Shown here: positions 13,566 to 15,853 of the stretch, in pieces | Position numbering within the stretch: the first letter of the stretch is position 1 | How the letters are laid out: each line of letters starts with the position of its first letter | Notes under the pieces: model-generated | Told to the model about the DNA's origin: nothing | The model's database searches: none | Seen by the model: the letters and a program-made list of their open reading frames with translations, nothing else | Program-made: the position numbers and the translations under genes | Assembly: GCA_964533785.1 (NCBI GenBank) | Contig: CAZHNG010000142.1 | Coordinates: 1 to 15,853, forward strand | Length of the DNA: 15,853 nt | Reading direction: 5' to 3' | Source of the DNA: JANQRV01 sp964533785 | GTDB taxonomy: Bacteria; Bacteroidota; Bacteroidia; Chitinophagales; Saprospiraceae

Positions 13566-15479
13566 TTATACGCTCCTTTTCCTCCTTCTCGATTTAGCCT
13601 TCCCACGCTTCGAACGCTTAATCATTTCCCGCTTCACAAACTTCTTTTTATCCTCCACCAGGCGCTCGATCAGGTCTTCTCTCCCCATTTTTTGTAATTT
13701 TTCCCGGATCACCTTATGATTTTCCCTTTTGTACCAGAAAAAGAAGAGGTGCTGACTCTTTTTCTCTTTTTTGGTATGGGCGGTATACACCGGTTTTAAA
13801 GTGTAAGGATGAAGACCAGAATAATAGATGACCGTAGCCACCGTCATGGGAGTGGGCGTAAAATCCTGTACCTGTTCGAGCTTGAAGCCCATGTCTTTCG
13901 TTTCGGCGGCGAGGTTGGCCATGCTTTCTTCGGTAGAGCCCGGATGACTGGAAATGAAATAGGGGATTAGCGGTTGGTTCAGTCCGTGTTTTCTATTGTA
14001 TTTGTCAAATTTTCGTTTGAACTCATGGAAGTGTTTGAAAGAAGGTTTGCGCATGATCTTCAGCGTATCATCGGAAGTATGTTCAGGAGCCACTTTTAGC
14101 CGGCCGCAGACGTGATTGGTAACCAACTGCTCCATGTACTCGTCGAGGCTGTCATCGGCTTGTTTGTTATAGCTTGGCACTAATAAATCGTAGCGAATGC
14201 CACTGGTAACGAACGCTTTTTTGACCTTTTCGTGAGCGGCGACCTTGCGGTAGATCTCCGTTAAAGGTTTATGGCTGGTATCCAGATTACTACAGACGAC
14301 CGGATGAATGCAGGAAGGGCTAACGCAACGGTCACAGATCTCCTGTACCTTACCCTTCATGCGGTACATATTCGCCGATGGACCTCCCAGGTCGCTGATG
14401 TAGCCTTTGAAGTCTGGCATCTGGGTCACGGCCTCCACTTCTTTGAGGATCGACTCTTCCGATCGGCTGGCAATGAATTTCCCCTGGTGAGCCGAGATCG
14501 TACAGAAACTACAGCCCCCAAAACAACCCCGGTGCATATTGATCGAATGGCGGATCATTTCGTAAGCAGGAATAGATCCTCGCTTTTTATACTTTGGGTG
14601 CGGCAAGCGCGTATAAGGTAAATCAAAAGAACGATCGATTTGTGATTCCGACATCGGCGGGTAGGGCGGATTGATGACTAAAGTTTGCTTTCCCACCTTT
14701 TGAATAAGCCGGCGTGCCTTGACCTTATTGGACTCTTGTTCTATGTATTTGAAATTTTCGGCATAAGAGCGTTTGTCCTTTAAGCAACGTTGATGTGAAT
14801 GGAGTTGAAAGTCTACCCAGTTTTTATTCACCGGGATAGATTCTTCTGCGGACAATTGAACGGCGGTTTGCGGAACCGTTCTTAGCGCATCAAAAGGTAC
14901 CCCTTTCTCCAATAATCGCAATATTTCGCGTAAAGGCATTTCCCCCATGCCGTAGACCAGCATATCCGCACCACTTGATTCGAGGATATTGGGGAACAGC
15001 TTGTCCGCCCAATAATCATAATGCGTAACACGGCGTAGCGAAGCTTCAATACCTCCGAGCAATACCGGCACTTCAGGATAAAGGGTCTTTAATATTTTGG
15101 TATAAACGGTAGAGGCGTAATCGGGGCGAAAACCGGCCGTTCCTCCGGGGGTATAAGCATCAGTCGAACGCCTGCGTCGCCCCGCCGTATAATGGTTCAC
15201 CATCGAATCCATACAGCCGGAGGTAACGCCAAAGAAAAGACGGGGTTTCCCCATTTTCTTGAAATCCCGCCAATCGTCCTGCCAATTGGGTTGGAGAATG
15301 ATACCGACCCGCAACCCTTCACTTTCCAGAATACGGCCAATGACCGCCGTCCCAAAAGCAGGATGGTCCACATAAGCATCCCCTGATATTAAAATAACAT
15401 CAAGCTCTTCCCACCCACGTTTTTCTACTTCCTTCGCAGTAATGGGCAGCCAATCAGTAATAGGACGATCGTTCGACAT
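13566..15479 (-). CDS. YgiQ-family radical SAM protein
   Basis: This 637-residue protein is a full-length YgiQ-type (UPF0313) radical SAM enzyme. The N-terminal domain contains the cobalamin-binding-like region DVILISGDAYVDHPAFG and, at 142-150, GGIEASLRR. The radical SAM cluster motif is CFGGCSFC (C319, C323, C326), which binds the 4Fe-4S cluster that cleaves S-adenosylmethionine. A second cysteine group, C382, C385, C390 and C396 (CDRCVSPSCIHPVVC), is conserved in the family and may hold another cluster. RLKVAPEHTSD and PYFISSHPGS are further family motifs. The reaction of YgiQ proteins is not established. The last 17 residues are strongly basic. It is apparently monocistronic, with its own -7 box, and its stop codon lies 3 bases from the Uma2 remnant. 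Confidence 0.93.
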   Translation of the reverse strand: MSNDRPITDWLPITAKEVEKRGWEELDVILISGDAYVDHPAFGTAVIGRILESEGLRVGIILQPNWQDDWRDFKKMGKPRLFFGVTSGCMDSMVNHYTAGRRRRSTDAYTPGGTAGFRPDYASTVYTKILKTLYPEVPVLLGGIEASLRRVTHYDYWADKLFPNILESSGADMLVYGMGEMPLREILRLLEKGVPFDALRTVPQTAVQLSAEESIPVNKNWVDFQLHSHQRCLKDKRSYAENFKYIEQESNKVKARRLIQKVGKQTLVINPPYPPMSESQIDRSFDLPYTRLPHPKYKKRGSIPAYEMIRHSINMHRGCFGGCSFCTISAHQGKFIASRSEESILKEVEAVTQMPDFKGYISDLGGPSANMYRMKGKVQEICDRCVSPSCIHPVVCSNLDTSHKPLTEIYRKVAAHEKVKKAFVTSGIRYDLLVPSYNKQADDSLDEYMEQLVTNHVCGRLKVAPEHTSDDTLKIMRKPSFKHFHEFKRKFDKYNRKHGLNQPLIPYFISSHPGSTEESMANLAAETKDMGFKLEQVQDFTPTPMTVATVIYYSGLHPYTLKPVYTAHTKKEKKSQHLFFFWYKRENHKVIREKLQKMGREDLIERLVEDKKKFVKREMIKRSKRGKAKSRRRKRSV

Positions 15480-15497
15480 CTGCTTTTAATTGAAAAA

Positions 15498-15505
15498 CAA
15501 AGATA
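15498..15505 (-). promoter_or_regulatory. -7 box of the YgiQ-like gene
   Basis: On the minus strand TATCTTTG is an exact match to the Bacteroidota -7 box TAnnTTTG, 18 bases before the ATG at 15479. The base group 19 bases upstream (TTCC) is a poor -33. A short leader is implied. Confidence 0.5.
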
Positions 15506-15545
15506 TGGGGAAAAGGTGAGGATTGGAAGTGGGGTATATCAGGAA

Positions 15546-15584
15546 AACAACAAAATTTGATTTCAGTGGATGTATTTTGTTGTT
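15546..15584. repeat. Perfect 11-bp inverted repeat in the divergent intergenic region
   Basis: AACAACAAAAT (15546-15556) and ATTTTGTTGTT (15574-15584) are exact reverse complements around a 17-base spacer. A shorter outer pair, AGGAA (15541-15545) with TTCCT (15596-15600), flanks them. It lies between the divergent YgiQ-like and alpha/beta-hydrolase frames, so it may be an operator or a hairpin. Confidence 0.5.
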
Positions 15585-15647
15585 AGTGTGAAATTTTCCT
15601 TTTATTTCTTGAGTTAACAATAGTTCATCACTTCAACCTTAGACTAA

Positions 15648-15853
15648 ATGACCTATCAAGCGTATTTAGAGCAAATGCAATACCTCTCCCTTACCGAAGG
15701 TCGGCTTGGTTACATTGACCAGGGGAAAGATGATTACCACGAGTTACTTCCTAGTTTGAACCTCCCTGTTTGGGTGATCTGGGGCAAACAAGATAAAATA
15801 GACTTGTTCGGCGGGATCATCAAACGGCTACAAGCGGAAAATTTTATACTGCA
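15648..15853 (+). pseudogene. Alpha/beta-hydrolase frame with central deletion, cut by window end
   Basis: The frame opens at ATG 15648 and is still open at the window end (68 codons seen). MTYQAYLEQMQYLSLTEGRL and GYIDQGK resemble the first strand region of alpha/beta hydrolases (typically followed by a pLLLLHG oxyanion motif). The next residues, YHELLPSLNLPVWVIWGKQDKI, match the strand after the cap that carries the catalytic Asp (motif VIWGxxDxI). The oxyanion-hole HG segment and the nucleophile elbow GxSxG that should lie between them are absent. I infer an in-frame deletion of over 100 residues. It cannot act as a normal hydrolase unless the missing part is an assembly error. Confidence 0.6.

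Noticed and set aside
1..15853. CRISPR array, tRNA, rRNA, prophage or transposon genes
   Set aside because: Scanned by eye on both strands: no regularly spaced long direct repeats with unique spacers, no RNA gene, and no transposase, integrase or phage motif was seen.

Overview
The window looks like a piece of a Bacteroidota chromosome, most likely a Saprospira/Lewinella-type lineage. The evidence is lineage-typical promoters (one exact TTTG-N19-TAnnTTTG match in front of the second OmpH gene), almost no Shine-Dalgarno sequences, many exported lipoproteins, tandem OmpH/Skp genes, a DUF5107-TPR protein and a YgiQ-type radical SAM protein. A run of ten N marks an assembly gap, so this is probably a draft or metagenome-derived contig. 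No rRNA, tRNA, CRISPR array, transposase, integrase or phage structural gene is visible.

Left half (1-9000), apparently intact genes: an MscS-type mechanosensitive channel (+); an M48 zinc-protease lipoprotein (-) convergent with it; two tandem OmpH/Skp-like periplasmic chaperones (+) ending in a clear hairpin terminator; a 1107-residue secreted DUF5107-TPR protein (-); and upstream of it on the same strand an M49 (dipeptidyl-peptidase III-like) lipoprotein with a pentapeptide HEVAH zinc motif. The theme is envelope maintenance and exported peptide or sugar handling. Two junctions in this half carry the same short repeat, a unit close to YCGTYRAAC with 9-bp spacing. In both cases it runs into the stop codon of a protease gene.

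Middle (9000-11630): a GC-rich imperfect inverted repeat resembling a REP element, then an sdpR-sdpI-like pair (ArsR-type autorepressor plus SdpI-like membrane protein). A 24-bp palindrome, probably the operator, lies just upstream of the start codon. Next comes an unrecognised five-helix membrane protein with a C-terminal domain probably in the periplasm.

Right part (11600-15853), a decay zone: four gene remnants lie among two intact-looking genes. They are the 3' end of a glycosyl-hydrolase-like (GHL10) gene; an AbiEi-type antitoxin whose overlapping AbiEii-type toxin partner has collapsed to 44 codons; a Uma2-type nuclease gene lacking its 5' end, abutting the 3' end of a full-length YgiQ-like gene; and an alpha/beta-hydrolase frame, cut by the window edge, in which the N-terminal start runs straight into the post-cap region, with the nucleophile segment missing. 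This cluster of deletions is the most unusual biology in the window, together with the 9-bp repeat family. I do not see a complete, clearly new multi-gene system.
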